A DNA stretch of 36,558 bases from an uncultured Alistipes sp. (GTDB lineage: Bacteria; Bacteroidota; Bacteroidia; Bacteroidales; Rikenellaceae), in the NCBI GenBank assembly GCA_910586375.1, contig CAJUIE010000004.1:1-36558 (forward strand), written 5' to 3'. Below, piece by piece: positions 7,122 through 15,594 of this stretch. The number at the start of each line of letters is the position of its first letter. The stretch's first letter is position 1. Below the pieces are notes generated by a model that saw only the letters and a list, made by a program, of their open reading frames with translations, made no database searches and was not told the DNA's origin. Position numbers and translations under genes: made by a program.

Positions 7122-10100
7122 ATGAATCTTTTCAAACGTTGGAACAACATTGTCGGCTGGGCAGTTTTTGCTGTAGCTGCCGTCGTCTATCTGCTTACGA
7201 TGGAGCCCGTGTCGAGTCTTTGGGACTGCTCGGAGTTCATCGCCACCTCTTATAAGCTCGAAGTGGGGCACCCTCCCGGGGCGCCTTTGTTCATGATGCT
7301 GGCGCGTCTGGCCACCTTGTTCGCGTTCGGCAATCCCGACTATGTTGCGCCGGCTGTCAACGGCATGAACTCGCTCGCCAGCGCTTTCTGCATCCTTTTT
7401 CTTTTCTGGACCATCACACACTTTGCCCGTCGGCTTGTCACGCGCGACGGCAGTGAGCTTACCGTGTCCGACACCTGGGCGGTGTTGGGTGCCGGTGCTG
7501 TCGGAGCATTGGCTTATACCTTCACCGACACCTTTTGGTTCTCGGCTATCGAGGGCGAGGTATACGCGCTCTCGTCGATGTTCACCGCTCTGGTGGTGTG
7601 GCTCATGCTCAAATGGGAAGAGCAGGCCGAGGAGCCCCACGCCTCGCGCTGGATCGTATTGATCGCTTATCTCATGGGGCTTTCGATCGGCGTGCACATT
7701 CTCAACCTGCTGGCAATCCCTACGCTGGTCTTTATCTACTACTTCCGTACTACGCCTTCCGTTACGTGGCGGGGTGTGCTTTACGCTACTTTGATCGCCG
7801 GGGCCATCCTTTTGGTTATCAACGGTATAATTATTCCTTATACGGTCTATGTCGGGGCTATGTTCGACCTCTTTTTCGTCAATACGCTCGGGCTTCCCGT
7901 CAATTCCGGCATGGTCTTCTTCGCTCTGGCGCTTATCATCGGCATGGGCTGGGCCTCGTGGGTGACCCACAAACGCGGCAAGGTGTTGCTGAACATCGTT
8001 TTGCTTTCGATCACGATGATTCTCGTAGGCTTTTCGTCCTATGCATCTATGACCATCCGCGCTGTGGCTAATCCGCCGATGAACTCCAACAACCCCGATA
8101 ATCCCCATGCGTTGCTCTCGGTACTCAATCGCGACCAGTACGGCGACCGTCCTCTGCTTTATGGGGCTTATTATTCGGCTCCGCCGCTCGATTATAAGGA
8201 AAAACACTTCTATTACCTCGATGAGGACGGCAAGTATAAACCCGTCAGTACCATTACGGGTTATACACATGCTCCCGAGTTCATGCACCTCTTTCCCCGC
8301 ATGTGGGACTACCGTAAGGGTGAAAAGGAGTATAAACAATGGGCAGCCCACCGCACCCGGAGCGAATACGTACGTGATGACAAGGGGGAGATCGTGCGCG
8401 ACGATGCGGGACGTCCTCTCCGGCAGGAGGTCCTCGATTTCGGTCGTAAGAGGGTTTACGACGACGGTTACGAAACGCGCACGGTCGTAGAGCCGACCTT
8501 CCGGGAGAACCTCAATTATTTCTTTAATTACCAGCTCTCCTACATGTACTGGCGCTATTTTCTGTGGAACTTCGTCGGGCGCCAGAGTGACATTCAACCC
8601 ACCTCAACCACCATCACTGACGGTTATTGGCTCTCGGGCATCCGCTTCATCGACGAGCAATTCGTCGGTCCGCAGGAGGGGCTGCCGCGCGAAGTGGCTG
8701 AGAACCGCGGGCGTAATACTTACTATTTCCTGCCTTTTATTCTGGGATTGATCGGCTTGATTTATCAGCTCAACCGCGATCAGCGCAACTTCTCGATCAT
8801 TATGTGGCTCTTCGTCATGACGGGCGTGGCGCTGGTGGTTTACTTCAACTCCTCGCCGGGCGAGCCGCGCGAACGCGACTATGTATATGCCGGCTCGTTT
8901 TCGGCGTTCTGCATCTGGATCGGGCTGGGTGTGCTGGCGCTGCGTGACTTCATTGTGTGGATCACTAAGCGTAACAGCGTGGTGGTTGCCGCCGCGGCTG
9001 CCGTGCTTGGTTTGGGCGTGCCTGCGATTCTGGCTGCTCAGAACTGGGACGACCACGACCGATCGGGCCGTTATATGGCGCGTGACATCGGGTATAACTA
9101 CCTGATGTCCACGCTGCCCAATTCGATCATCCTCAATTACGGTGATAACGATACATTCCCGCTGTGGAACAATCAGGAGGTCTATGGCGTGCGGCCCGAT
9201 GTGAGGATCATGAATACCTCTTACTTAGGTGGTGAGTGGTACATCGACGAGATGAAGAGTGCGGCCAACGATGCTGCGGGTGTGCCGTTCTCGCTTCCCA
9301 AACACAAATACACCTATGCCAACGACTGGGTGCCTGTAGACGACCGCCTCGACCGGTCGGTGGATATTCGCGAAGTGATGGAGTTTATCCGCAGCGACGA
9401 TCCCCGCACCAAGCTCAAGCTCTCCGATGGCTCGCTTGTCGATTATATTCCTACCAAGCGCATTGCGCTGCCCGTCGACAAGGAGAATGCTTTGGCCTCG
9501 GGTATTGTCGCAGAGAAGGACCGCGACCGGATGGTCGATACGGTTTATATCGAGTTGCGCAAGAACTCGGTGGACAAGACGCAGCTCATGATCCTCGACA
9601 TGCTGGCTAACTTCGACTGGAAGCGACCGATTTACCTCACCCAGGTTTATATACTTCAGGACCTTGGGTTGCTCGACTACCTTCAGTTCGATGGTTATGC
9701 CTATCGGTTTGTGCCGATCCGCACACCGGTGGAGAATCCGTGGGAGATTGGGCGCATCGACCCCGACTATGCGGCGCCACTGCTCAGGGATACGTTCCGT
9801 TATGGCAACCTTGCCGATCCGAAGGTCTATGTCGACTATTTTCTGCAATACAACCTTGCAGCCTCCCACGCCCGTGACTCTTTTGCCCGCGTGGCTAAGG
9901 AGCTGCTGCGGCAGAATCGGCCTGAGGAGGCTGTCGGGTTGCTCGATCTGGGGCTTCAGCGGCTCCCGACGTCGCAGATACGTTTCACCGATGCCAATAC
10001 CTACCCATTCCTCGAAGCCTATTATGCCGCTTCGGCTATGGGCATTTCCGATGCGGCCGAAAAGGGCGATGCACTGCTGCTTGAATATGCACACACGCTG

Positions 10101-10322
10101 ATCGAGTATATCGAATACTACCTGCGTTTTGAGGGTCTCCAGGGCGATATGGTGTCGGGGCTTATCGACGACAAGCTCGATGAATTGGGCGACATTTACT
10201 ATCTGGCTTCTTATGCCGGGCGACGCGATGTAATCGCAGAGCTTAACGATTATTATCGTTCGCTGGGCGTCTCCGAAGATAGTCTTGTTGACTTGGGCGA
10301 CCAGCCTCTGGTGCATCCGTAA
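7122..10322 (+). CDS. GT117 family (DUF2723) multispanning membrane glycosyltransferase-like protein
   Basis: This 1,066-residue protein has a hydrophobic amino-terminal half with many membrane segments (about residues 12-310 and 560-670) and a soluble carboxy-terminal part from about 670, ending in helical TPR-like sequence. The motif WDCSEF at residues 34-39, in the loop after the first membrane helix, carries acidic residues where GT-C enzymes keep their catalytic Asp/Glu. It is followed by the conserved EVGHPPGAPLF. DUF2723 proteins are abundant in Bacteroidetes, and the human relative TMEM260 is a protein O-mannosyltransferase, so transfer of a lipid-linked sugar to exported proteins is a reasonable inference. 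The gene is monocistronic, with its own promoter box 22 bp upstream; cassette D lies beyond its end on the opposite strand. Confidence 0.88.
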   Translation: MNLFKRWNNIVGWAVFAVAAVVYLLTMEPVSSLWDCSEFIATSYKLEVGHPPGAPLFMMLARLATLFAFGNPDYVAPAVNGMNSLASAFCILFLFWTITHFARRLVTRDGSELTVSDTWAVLGAGAVGALAYTFTDTFWFSAIEGEVYALSSMFTALVVWLMLKWEEQAEEPHASRWIVLIAYLMGLSIGVHILNLLAIPTLVFIYYFRTTPSVTWRGVLYATLIAGAILLVINGIIIPYTVYVGAMFDLFFVNTLGLPVNSGMVFFALALIIGMGWASWVTHKRGKVLLNIVLLSITMILVGFSSYASMTIRAVANPPMNSNNPDNPHALLSVLNRDQYGDRPLLYGAYYSAPPLDYKEKHFYYLDEDGKYKPVSTITGYTHAPEFMHLFPRMWDYRKGEKEYKQWAAHRTRSEYVRDDKGEIVRDDAGRPLRQEVLDFGRKRVYDDGYETRTVVEPTFRENLNYFFNYQLSYMYWRYFLWNFVGRQSDIQPTSTTITDGYWLSGIRFIDEQFVGPQEGLPREVAENRGRNTYYFLPFILGLIGLIYQLNRDQRNFSIIMWLFVMTGVALVVYFNSSPGEPRERDYVYAGSFSAFCIWIGLGVLALRDFIVWITKRNSVVVAAAAAVLGLGVPAILAAQNWDDHDRSGRYMARDIGYNYLMSTLPNSIILNYGDNDTFPLWNNQEVYGVRPDVRIMNTSYLGGEWYIDEMKSAANDAAGVPFSLPKHKYTYANDWVPVDDRLDRSVDIREVMEFIRSDDPRTKLKLSDGSLVDYIPTKRIALPVDKENALASGIVAEKDRDRMVDTVYIELRKNSVDKTQLMILDMLANFDWKRPIYLTQVYILQDLGLLDYLQFDGYAYRFVPIRTPVENPWEIGRIDPDYAAPLLRDTFRYGNLADPKVYVDYFLQYNLAASHARDSFARVAKELLRQNRPEEAVGLLDLGLQRLPTSQIRFTDANTYPFLEAYYAASAMGISDAAEKGDALLLEYAHTLIEYIEYYLRFEGLQGDMVSGLIDDKLDELGDIYYLASYAGRRDVIAELNDYYRSLGVSEDSLVDLGDQPLVHP

Positions 10323-10581
10323 GTTCTCTTTGGTGGGGGCCGCAGAAGAGAAACTCTCCGTTTGCTTCGGGCCCGATTGATTTTTCGGCGGCGGGGGGGC
10401 TGCCGAAGAGAGCAACGCAGAGCGTTGCAATTACTCCATTTGTCACTCTGAGGAGGGCGGCTGCGGTCTGCGTTTCGTGGTTGCCCCGCCCCTCTCTTAT
10501 CCATGACGCCCCATTGGAGGCGCCACTTTTCTTCGCCTCGGCAAAGTCCGCAAGCGGTCTCTGCTCTCGGCTTACGCAAAG
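10323..10581. other. Intergenic repeat segment shared with the right end of the window
   Basis: No gene is seen here. It carries GCCGAAGAGAGCAACGC plus AGAGCGTTGC (about 10402-10428) and a TGCCCCGCCCCTCTCTTAT block followed by CCATGACGCCCCATTGGAGG (10482-10520). Both recur in the same order at 36342-36364 and 36504-36541. This marks cassette D and the right-edge copy as one subfamily. Confidence 0.65.
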
Positions 10582-10767
10582 TTGCACGCAGCGAACGGGG
10601 AAAGCGTGCGCACGGTTGTGGAGGTACTCGGGATTCACTTCCGAGCTGAGGATGTGTAAGGCCGATGCGTGCACGCTCGACGCCAGGTGAGACGCACTGC
10701 TCCAGGCGTAACCGCTCGCGCCCACATTGCCCAGGCCGCCGAAATTGCTGGCGCGGAAACCCGCCAC
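10582..10767 (-). repeat. Cassette D: C-type-lectin-like C-terminal cassette with extended tail
   Basis: The minus strand encodes VAGFRASNFGGLGNVGAS, GYAWSSASHLASSVHAS, ALHILSSEVNPEYLHN and RAHAFPVRCVQL. It differs from C and E by lacking the immediate stop: the frame continues for dozens of codons into flanking repeat DNA that matches the right window edge. It lies immediately beyond the terminator of the acyl-CoA ligase gene on the same strand. Confidence 0.75.
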
Positions 10768-10783
10768 CTCGCCCTCCCACATT

Positions 10784-10817
10784 AAAAACCCCGCTCCTTA
10801 TTCAGAGCGGGGTTTTC
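10784..10817 (-). terminator. Terminator of the acyl-CoA ligase gene
   Basis: A perfect AACCCCGCTC/GAGCGGGGTT stem is followed on the minus strand by a run of T. It lies between the stop codon at 10836 and cassette D. Confidence 0.88.
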
Positions 10818-10835
10818 TGACGCCAGGAGCGGGGT

Positions 10836-12536
10836 TCAGACCTTTTGTCCCGGTTGGGGGATGGGGGAGGCCTGTTTTGTATGTCCCTCCTCCTTTTTGC
10901 GGTTGTAGAGGAAGCGGCGGATCTTCTGTGTCGGGGTCTTGACAAACTCTTCTTTCTCTTCGACTACTTCCGATATGCGTGAAAAGCGTGCCACTTTGGC
11001 GTTGACGAAATCCATGATCTCTTTCTTGAGTTGTTCAGTCTTCGCCTCCCAGGCTTCTTTTTTCGTGTTCCACTCTTCGCGCCAGTCGTCGATCATTGCT
11101 TCGATCTGGTCGCGGTTGAAGTGTACCAGAGCCACTAAGCGCCCCTCCTGCTCCGTCACGATCGAATCGGCGATGCAGACGTGGGAATTCAGCACGCTTT
11201 CGATGTCTTCAGGGTAGATGTTTTCACCGCCCGGGCCTACGATCATGTTCTTCAGGCGGCCCTTGATGTAGAGCCAACCTTCTGCGTCGAACTCGCCAAG
11301 ATCGCCCGTGCGGAACCAACCGTCGGGGGTAAGGACCTCGGCCGTTGCCTCGGGATTTTTGTAGTAGCCCAGCATGAGGCTCGGGGTTTTGGCCATGATT
11401 TCGCCCTGCCGCGTCTCAGGATTGATGTTCTCTAACCGCAGTTCTACGCCCGGAGCTGCCGGACCGGTCGAGCCGAGGCGGACCATCGAAGGCGCGGCTC
11501 CCGCCAGCAGGGGGGCTGTCTCCGTGAGTCCGTAACCGATGGCGTAGGGTACACGGGCTTCGAGCAGGAATTTTTCGGCTCCGTTGTCGAGCTTCGATCC
11601 TCCGATACCCAGGAAGCGCAGGCGTCCGCCGAAGAGTTTCTGGAGCTTGCGACCCGCTACGCGGTGGAGGTAGCGGCGCATGAAGCCGATGCGGTAGAGC
11701 GTGCGCCACGCACGCGTGGAATTGAATTTAGCCAGTACCTGGTGGCGGTAGATCTTCTCGATGATCAGAGGCACGATGAGCATCACCGTGGGGCGTACAG
11801 CCCGCAGAGTGGGCATCAGGGCCGAGGCCGTGGGCGGACGGTCCATATAGACGATGCGCGAACCCATCGAGAAGGGGTAGATCAGCCCGATCGAGCATTC
11901 GTAGGTGTGCGACAGGGGCAGTACCGAGAGGAATACATCGTCGGAGTCTATCGGGAAGATCGCCGATGAAAGGTCGATCTGGGCGCACAGAGCCGCATGG
12001 GTAAGCATTACGCCCTTAGGTTGCGACGTAGTGCCCGAAGTGTAGATAATGGCCGCCAGGTCTTCGGGGCGCGGTATTGCGGCTGTGCCTTTTTCGTGAA
12101 CCCGTTGCGAAATGATGCCCAGATTTTTGGTGCGCACCACAACATTGAGCCGTTCGATCGTCGGTTTCGACAGCTTGGTGTAGAGCTTGTCCGAGACGAG
12201 CAGGGCCCTGGCTTCGGAGTGTTCAATAATCATGTCCAGCTCTTCGCCCGAAAAGTCGGGGAGAATCGGTACCACGACCATGCCGGCCGACGTTATGGCG
12301 AAGTAGCAGATGCCCCAGTGGGGCATGTTGCTGCTCAGCAGAGCGACCTTATCGCCTGCATGGAGTCCTGCGTCGAGGAGTATCTGCTGCACCTTTTCAA
12401 TGCGGCGGCCTGCCTCGGCGTATGTGATCTCTTCGCCTTCGAACATCGTGAAGGCAATTTTCGAAGCGAATCGTTCCACGCTGTTGCGAACCAGTTCGCA
12501 GAGCGTGTTTGTCGGTTTGTTCGTGCTCTTGTTCAT
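10836..12536 (-). CDS. AMP-dependent synthetase/long-chain acyl-CoA ligase
   Basis: This 566-residue adenylate-forming enzyme activates a carboxylic acid, probably a fatty acid, as acyl-AMP and then acyl-CoA. The AMP-binding motif IIYTSGTTSQPKGV lies at about residues 166-178, the YGLTETAPLL motif lies near 350, and the signature GWFRTGDLGEFDAEGWLY, followed by KGRLKNMIVGPGGENIYPED, lies near 410-450. I chose the ATG at 12536 (MNKSTNKPTNTL) over a longer frame to 12617, because the extra residues are aromatic and lysine-rich, unlike the family, and would overlap the start of divergent queG. Substrate chain length cannot be read from the sequence. A strong terminator follows. Confidence 0.88.
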   Translation of the reverse strand: MNKSTNKPTNTLCELVRNSVERFASKIAFTMFEGEEITYAEAGRRIEKVQQILLDAGLHAGDKVALLSSNMPHWGICYFAITSAGMVVVPILPDFSGEELDMIIEHSEARALLVSDKLYTKLSKPTIERLNVVVRTKNLGIISQRVHEKGTAAIPRPEDLAAIIYTSGTTSQPKGVMLTHAALCAQIDLSSAIFPIDSDDVFLSVLPLSHTYECSIGLIYPFSMGSRIVYMDRPPTASALMPTLRAVRPTVMLIVPLIIEKIYRHQVLAKFNSTRAWRTLYRIGFMRRYLHRVAGRKLQKLFGGRLRFLGIGGSKLDNGAEKFLLEARVPYAIGYGLTETAPLLAGAAPSMVRLGSTGPAAPGVELRLENINPETRQGEIMAKTPSLMLGYYKNPEATAEVLTPDGWFRTGDLGEFDAEGWLYIKGRLKNMIVGPGGENIYPEDIESVLNSHVCIADSIVTEQEGRLVALVHFNRDQIEAMIDDWREEWNTKKEAWEAKTEQLKKEIMDFVNAKVARFSRISEVVEEKEEFVKTPTQKIRRFLYNRKKEEGHTKQASPIPQPGQKV

Positions 12537-12592
12537 ACGCTCGAAAAACGTAAATTTCGGCATAAAATTACTAATTTTCGCCCAAAAAACAC

Positions 12593-12600
12593 TATTTTTG
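12593..12600 (+). promoter_or_regulatory. -7 box (TATTTTTG) of queG
   Basis: It matches TAnnTTTG and ends 15 bp before the ATG of queG, giving a leader of roughly ten bases. Confidence 0.5.
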
Positions 12601-12615
12601 GTGTAAAATAACGTC

Positions 12616-13545
12616 ATGCTCGACCGTGAAGAGATAAAACGTCTGGCTGCCGGGGCAGGTTTCGACCTCTGCGGAGTGGCTCCTTGTCGGCACCTCGTAC
12701 AGCACGAAGCGTGGTTCGGCGAGTGGCTGCGGAATGGCTATCAGTCGTCGTTGGGGTATATGGAACGCAACAGCGAAAAACGTTTCGATCCGCGGCGCCT
12801 GGTCGGGGGTGCCCTCTCGGTGGTGGTCTGCGCCGTGGGGTATAAAAACCATGTCGGCGAGGGTTATCCGGGGGGGCATCGTACCAAGGTCGCCTCTTAT
12901 GCCTGCATGGCGGATTATCACGTTACCATCAAGGATATGTTGGCCCGGCTTTTCGAAGGCTTGAAGGCTGCGCATCCCCAGCTTGAAGGCCGGGCGTTTG
13001 TTGACACGGCGCCGCTGGCCGAGAAGCAGCTGGCTGTTGAGGCCGGGTTGGGGTGGATCGGGCGGCAGTCACTGCTGGTGACGCCCGAACTGGGCTCTTA
13101 TGTGTTGTTGGGGGAGTTGCTGTTGTGTGATGTGGTTGATAGTTACGATACGCCATTCGAGGGTACGCGCTGCGGTCGTTGCCGCAATTGTGTGGAGAGT
13201 TGCCCCACGGGGGCGATTGTCGCAGAACGGGTCATTGACACGGGGCGTTGTATCTCGTGCCATACCATTGAGCGGGAGCCGTTGTGTACGGTGGACCTCG
13301 ACGGTTGGATTTTCGGCTGCGACGCCTGCCAGAGCTGCTGCCCTTATAACCGAAAGGCGCCCATGCACCGCAATCGGGCGTTCGGTCCGCTGTTCGATCC
13401 AGTGGCATTGGATGTCGGAGCGTGGATGGCTTTTGACGAGGCGGATTTCGAGGCCCATATGGGAAGCACGCCGCTCACACGTAGCGGCTTGCAACGGATC
13501 AGACGCAATATCGCCCCTCGTCCAGGTGAAGAGCCGGAACTTTGA
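12616..13545 (+). CDS. queG: Epoxyqueuosine reductase
   Basis: This is 309 residues, the usual length for the short form without HEAT repeats. It catalyses the last step of queuosine synthesis, reducing epoxyqueuosine in the wobble position of tRNAs with GUN anticodons, using cobalamin and two 4Fe-4S clusters. Visible are DTAPLAEK at residues 130-137 (Asp130 corresponds to the proposed catalytic acid), the ferredoxin motif CGRCRNCVESCP (Cys186, 189, 192, 196), and the second cluster set Cys212/215 with CDACQSCCP (Cys235, 238, 241, 242). It is divergent from the acyl-CoA ligase with an 79-bp intergenic region and has a short leader. Confidence 0.95.
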   Translation: MLDREEIKRLAAGAGFDLCGVAPCRHLVQHEAWFGEWLRNGYQSSLGYMERNSEKRFDPRRLVGGALSVVVCAVGYKNHVGEGYPGGHRTKVASYACMADYHVTIKDMLARLFEGLKAAHPQLEGRAFVDTAPLAEKQLAVEAGLGWIGRQSLLVTPELGSYVLLGELLLCDVVDSYDTPFEGTRCGRCRNCVESCPTGAIVAERVIDTGRCISCHTIEREPLCTVDLDGWIFGCDACQSCCPYNRKAPMHRNRAFGPLFDPVALDVGAWMAFDEADFEAHMGSTPLTRSGLQRIRRNIAPRPGEEPEL

Positions 13546-13665
13546 GGCGAACTCCGACGAAGTCGGGCAAGCCGTAGCCACCCCGGGCGAAGGCTTGCCA
13601 CTTTGTGCCGCGCCTCCGCTGGCTCCGGCCCGAAAACTCGAATGTCCCCCCCCCTCCTCCGAATT
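13546..13665. repeat. Palindromic repeat segment after queG
   Basis: No gene is seen here. GCAAGCC ... GGCTTGC (13567-13598) encloses CACCCCGGGCG; the same hairpin occurs inverted at 20995-21026 and, degenerate, at 31916-31947. It is followed by CGCGCCTCCGC-type sequence and nine C at 13646-13654. Confidence 0.6.
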
Positions 13666-13708
13666 AAAGAACCGTCCCGGCCTTTTTACAGGCCGGGACG
13701 GTTCTTTC
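13666..13708. terminator. Bidirectional terminator between queG and TPR gene
   Basis: A perfect long stem AAAGAACCGTCCCGGCCT/AGGCCGGGACGGTTCTTT with a 5-base loop lies between two converging genes. Confidence 0.9.
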
Positions 13709-13725
13709 GTAGGCTGTGGAGACCC

Positions 13726-14664
13726 TTATTTCTGGAGCTCCACCAGCGCTGCGGCGGCATTTTCAACTGCGGTGCCTGCCGTTACCTGCTTGAAGGCGGC
13801 AATGGCCTGGGCTTTCATGTCGCGGGCGTTGTAGGCAGCGCCTAACAGATAGTACATCAGGGACTTGTCAGCCTCTTCGGTCTGGGCTGCGGCAGCTGCT
13901 TCGCCCAGTTCGATCACTTTGGTGTAGTCCTTTTTATTGGCGTAGGCCTGGAGGCGTACGTTCTGGAACAGTGCACTGGCGGGGTATTTCTCCAGCTGAG
14001 CGTCAGCCAGGGCGATGATGCCGTCGTAGTCGCCGGCATTCTGCATTTCGGCAACTTTGTTGTTGGTGTAGAGAGCCATCATCTCTTTGGCTTTGGCAGC
14101 ATCTTCGGCGTATTTGGGGTGGGTTTTGGCGGCGATGGCTTCGTAGATTTCCATGCCCTTTTCGTATTCACCCATCTCGCAGTAGCTCATCGCCAGGTTG
14201 AGGGCCATCGACGTATTGTCAGGATCGGCAGCATAGCCTTTGGCGAAAATTTCGGCTGCCGTGGTGTAGTCCTTGTTGTTGAAGGCATCGCCACCCTGCA
14301 CCTGGTAGATTTTGGCAACCCAGCCGTTGGACTTGGCCATTTGCTGCATGTCGCCGTAGAGTTCGGCCAGCTCCGCCGACTTGGTGAAGTTTTCGAGAGC
14401 TGCTTGATAGTCCTTCGTGCGCATGGCCCCGCCGCCCAGCATGAAGTAGCACTTGGGAAGCGTTGACTTGGCTGTAGCTACCAGCGAGGCAGCATCGTCG
14501 TTGTCGATGCCCAGGTCGATGACTTGTTCGAATTTGGCGGCTGCACTTGCAAAGTTTTTTGCGCCGTAGTCTGCTGCTGCTTCGTTGTAGATCGTCGTGA
14601 CATCCTGTGCCCAGAGCGAAAGGCTCGCCAGCAGCGCGAATGCAGAAACAAATACCTTTTTCAT
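13726..14664 (-). CDS. Secreted/periplasmic TPR repeat protein
   Basis: At 312 residues, the protein has a signal peptide MKKVFVSAFALLASLSLWAQ, followed by consecutive TPR-like helical hairpins (for example AADYGAKNFASAAAKFEQVI and CEMGEYEKGMEIYEAIAAK) over nearly all of the mature chain. TPR arrays bind partner proteins; the cargo is unknown. The ATG at 14664 is preferred to a TTG three codons upstream because it opens directly with the signal peptide. A TACTTTTG box lies about 60 bp upstream. It stands alone with its own terminator. Confidence 0.85.
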   Translation of the reverse strand: MKKVFVSAFALLASLSLWAQDVTTIYNEAAADYGAKNFASAAAKFEQVIDLGIDNDDAASLVATAKSTLPKCYFMLGGGAMRTKDYQAALENFTKSAELAELYGDMQQMAKSNGWVAKIYQVQGGDAFNNKDYTTAAEIFAKGYAADPDNTSMALNLAMSYCEMGEYEKGMEIYEAIAAKTHPKYAEDAAKAKEMMALYTNNKVAEMQNAGDYDGIIALADAQLEKYPASALFQNVRLQAYANKKDYTKVIELGEAAAAAQTEEADKSLMYYLLGAAYNARDMKAQAIAAFKQVTAGTAVENAAAALVELQK

Positions 14665-14725
14665 TTTATGCAATTTTTAGAGTTTTTTCGTTTTTTCGTC
14701 TTTTTTGACAAGAGGACGCTGGATA

Positions 14726-14733
14726 CAAAAGTA
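14726..14733 (-). promoter_or_regulatory. -7 box (TACTTTTG) of the TPR gene
   Basis: The minus strand matches TAnnTTTG, about 61 bp upstream of the start codon in a T/A-rich region. Confidence 0.55.
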
Positions 14734-14844
14734 TAAAATATTTTTCTTTTTTCAAATAGGGCCTCCGGTTGTTTGGCGGGTCGAAGAGTGTTTTTTTGCG
14801 ATAAATTCCGGCTTTAGTTGATGCGAACCGCACCCCCCCCCGGC

Positions 14845-15303
14845 TTATCGTTCCTTGCGCAGCGTTGCGAAAAACGTGCCTATCAGGGCTTCGCACTCTT
14901 CGTGCAGCACTCCGCGCGTTGTTGTTGTCCTGGGGTGGAAAACCGTTTCGGAGTAGCGGCGGTATCCTTTTTTCGGGTCGTCGGCGCCCCACACCACACG
15001 TCCCACCTGTGCCCAGGCAATCGCTCCGGCGCACATGATGCAGGGCTCGACCGTCACGTAGAGCGTGCACTGGGAGAGATATTTCCCGCCCAGCGTTGCT
15101 GTGGCAGCCGTCAGTGCCTGCATTTCAGCGTGGGCCGTCGGGTCGGCGAGTGTCTCCACCAGATTATGTCCTCGGCCTACGACGGCGCCCTCCGCCACCA
15201 CGACGGCCCCTATGGGCACCTCTTGTTGGTCTGCGGCCTTGCGCGCTTCGGCAAGAGCCAGACGCATGAATTTTTCGTCTTCAGCGTGTTTTTCGTTTGT
15301 CAT
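14845..15303 (-). CDS. tadA: tRNA-specific adenosine-34 deaminase
   Basis: This 152-residue zinc deaminase makes inosine at the wobble position of tRNA-Arg(ACG). The motif HAEM (His58, Glu60) and PCIMC (Cys88, Cys91) provide the zinc ligands and catalytic glutamate of the cytidine/deoxycytidylate deaminase fold. It lies downstream of the ferredoxin gene on the same strand, beyond that gene's terminator. A run of nine C (14833-14841) is found just after the stop codon. Confidence 0.93.
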   Translation of the reverse strand: MTNEKHAEDEKFMRLALAEARKAADQQEVPIGAVVVAEGAVVGRGHNLVETLADPTAHAEMQALTAATATLGGKYLSQCTLYVTVEPCIMCAGAIAWAQVGRVVWGADDPKKGYRRYSETVFHPRTTTTRGVLHEECEALIGTFFATLRKER

Positions 15304-15322
15304 GTCGTTGTCTCTGTAATCG

Positions 15323-15357
15323 AAAAGGGCTGCCCGCAGTTTTGGGACAGCCCTTTG
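15323..15357 (-). terminator. Terminator of the small ferredoxin gene
   Basis: AAAGGGCTG/CAGCCCTTT forms a stem with an A-rich 5' and T-rich 3' flank on the minus strand. It lies 22 bp after the ferredoxin stop codon. Confidence 0.8.
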
Positions 15358-15379
15358 TTCGGAATTTTCGTTGGGAAAA

Positions 15380-15547
15380 TTACTCCGAAACGATCGCCTC
15401 GCTCGGGCATACGCCGGCGCATGTGCCGCAGTCGATGCACTTGTCGGGATCGATCACGTAAATATCGCCGGCCGAGATCGCCTCTACAGGGCACTCGCCG
15501 ATGCAGGTGCCGCAAGCGACGCACGAGTCGGTAATTTTGTAAGCCAT
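15380..15547 (-). CDS. 2[4Fe-4S] ferredoxin, 55 residues
   Basis: This short reading frame starts MAYKITDSCVACGTCIGECP and ends with the second motif CIDCGTCAGVCPSEAIVSE. Both CxxCxxCxxxCP motifs are complete, so two 4Fe-4S clusters are expected. It is a soluble low-potential electron carrier of the clostridial type, used in anaerobes with pyruvate:ferredoxin oxidoreductase, Rnf or hydrogenases. Its promoter box CTATATTTG lies 34 bp upstream, just after serS, and its own terminator follows, so it is probably a highly expressed single gene. Confidence 0.95.
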   Translation of the reverse strand: MAYKITDSCVACGTCIGECPVEAISAGDIYVIDPDKCIDCGTCAGVCPSEAIVSE

Positions 15548-15581
15548 GGTTGTTGTGTGTTAATTATTAATGTGTGTTGGG

Positions 15582-15589
15582 CAAATATA
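15582..15589 (-). promoter_or_regulatory. -7 box (TATATTTG) of the ferredoxin gene
   Basis: The minus strand matches TAnnTTTG 34 bp upstream of the ferredoxin ATG and 5 bp after the serS stop codon. Confidence 0.6.
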
Positions 15590-15594
15590 GCAAC

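Noticed and set aside
7083..8597. Long minus-strand open frame (504 codons) opposite the GT117 gene
   Set aside because: It is antisense to a clear GT117 family protein, rich in His/Arg/Glu/Asp as expected of a shadow in GC-rich DNA, with no recognisable domain.
9225..10430. Long minus-strand open frame opposite the end of the GT117 gene
   Set aside because: It is a codon-bias shadow that merely continues into the repeat flank of cassette D.
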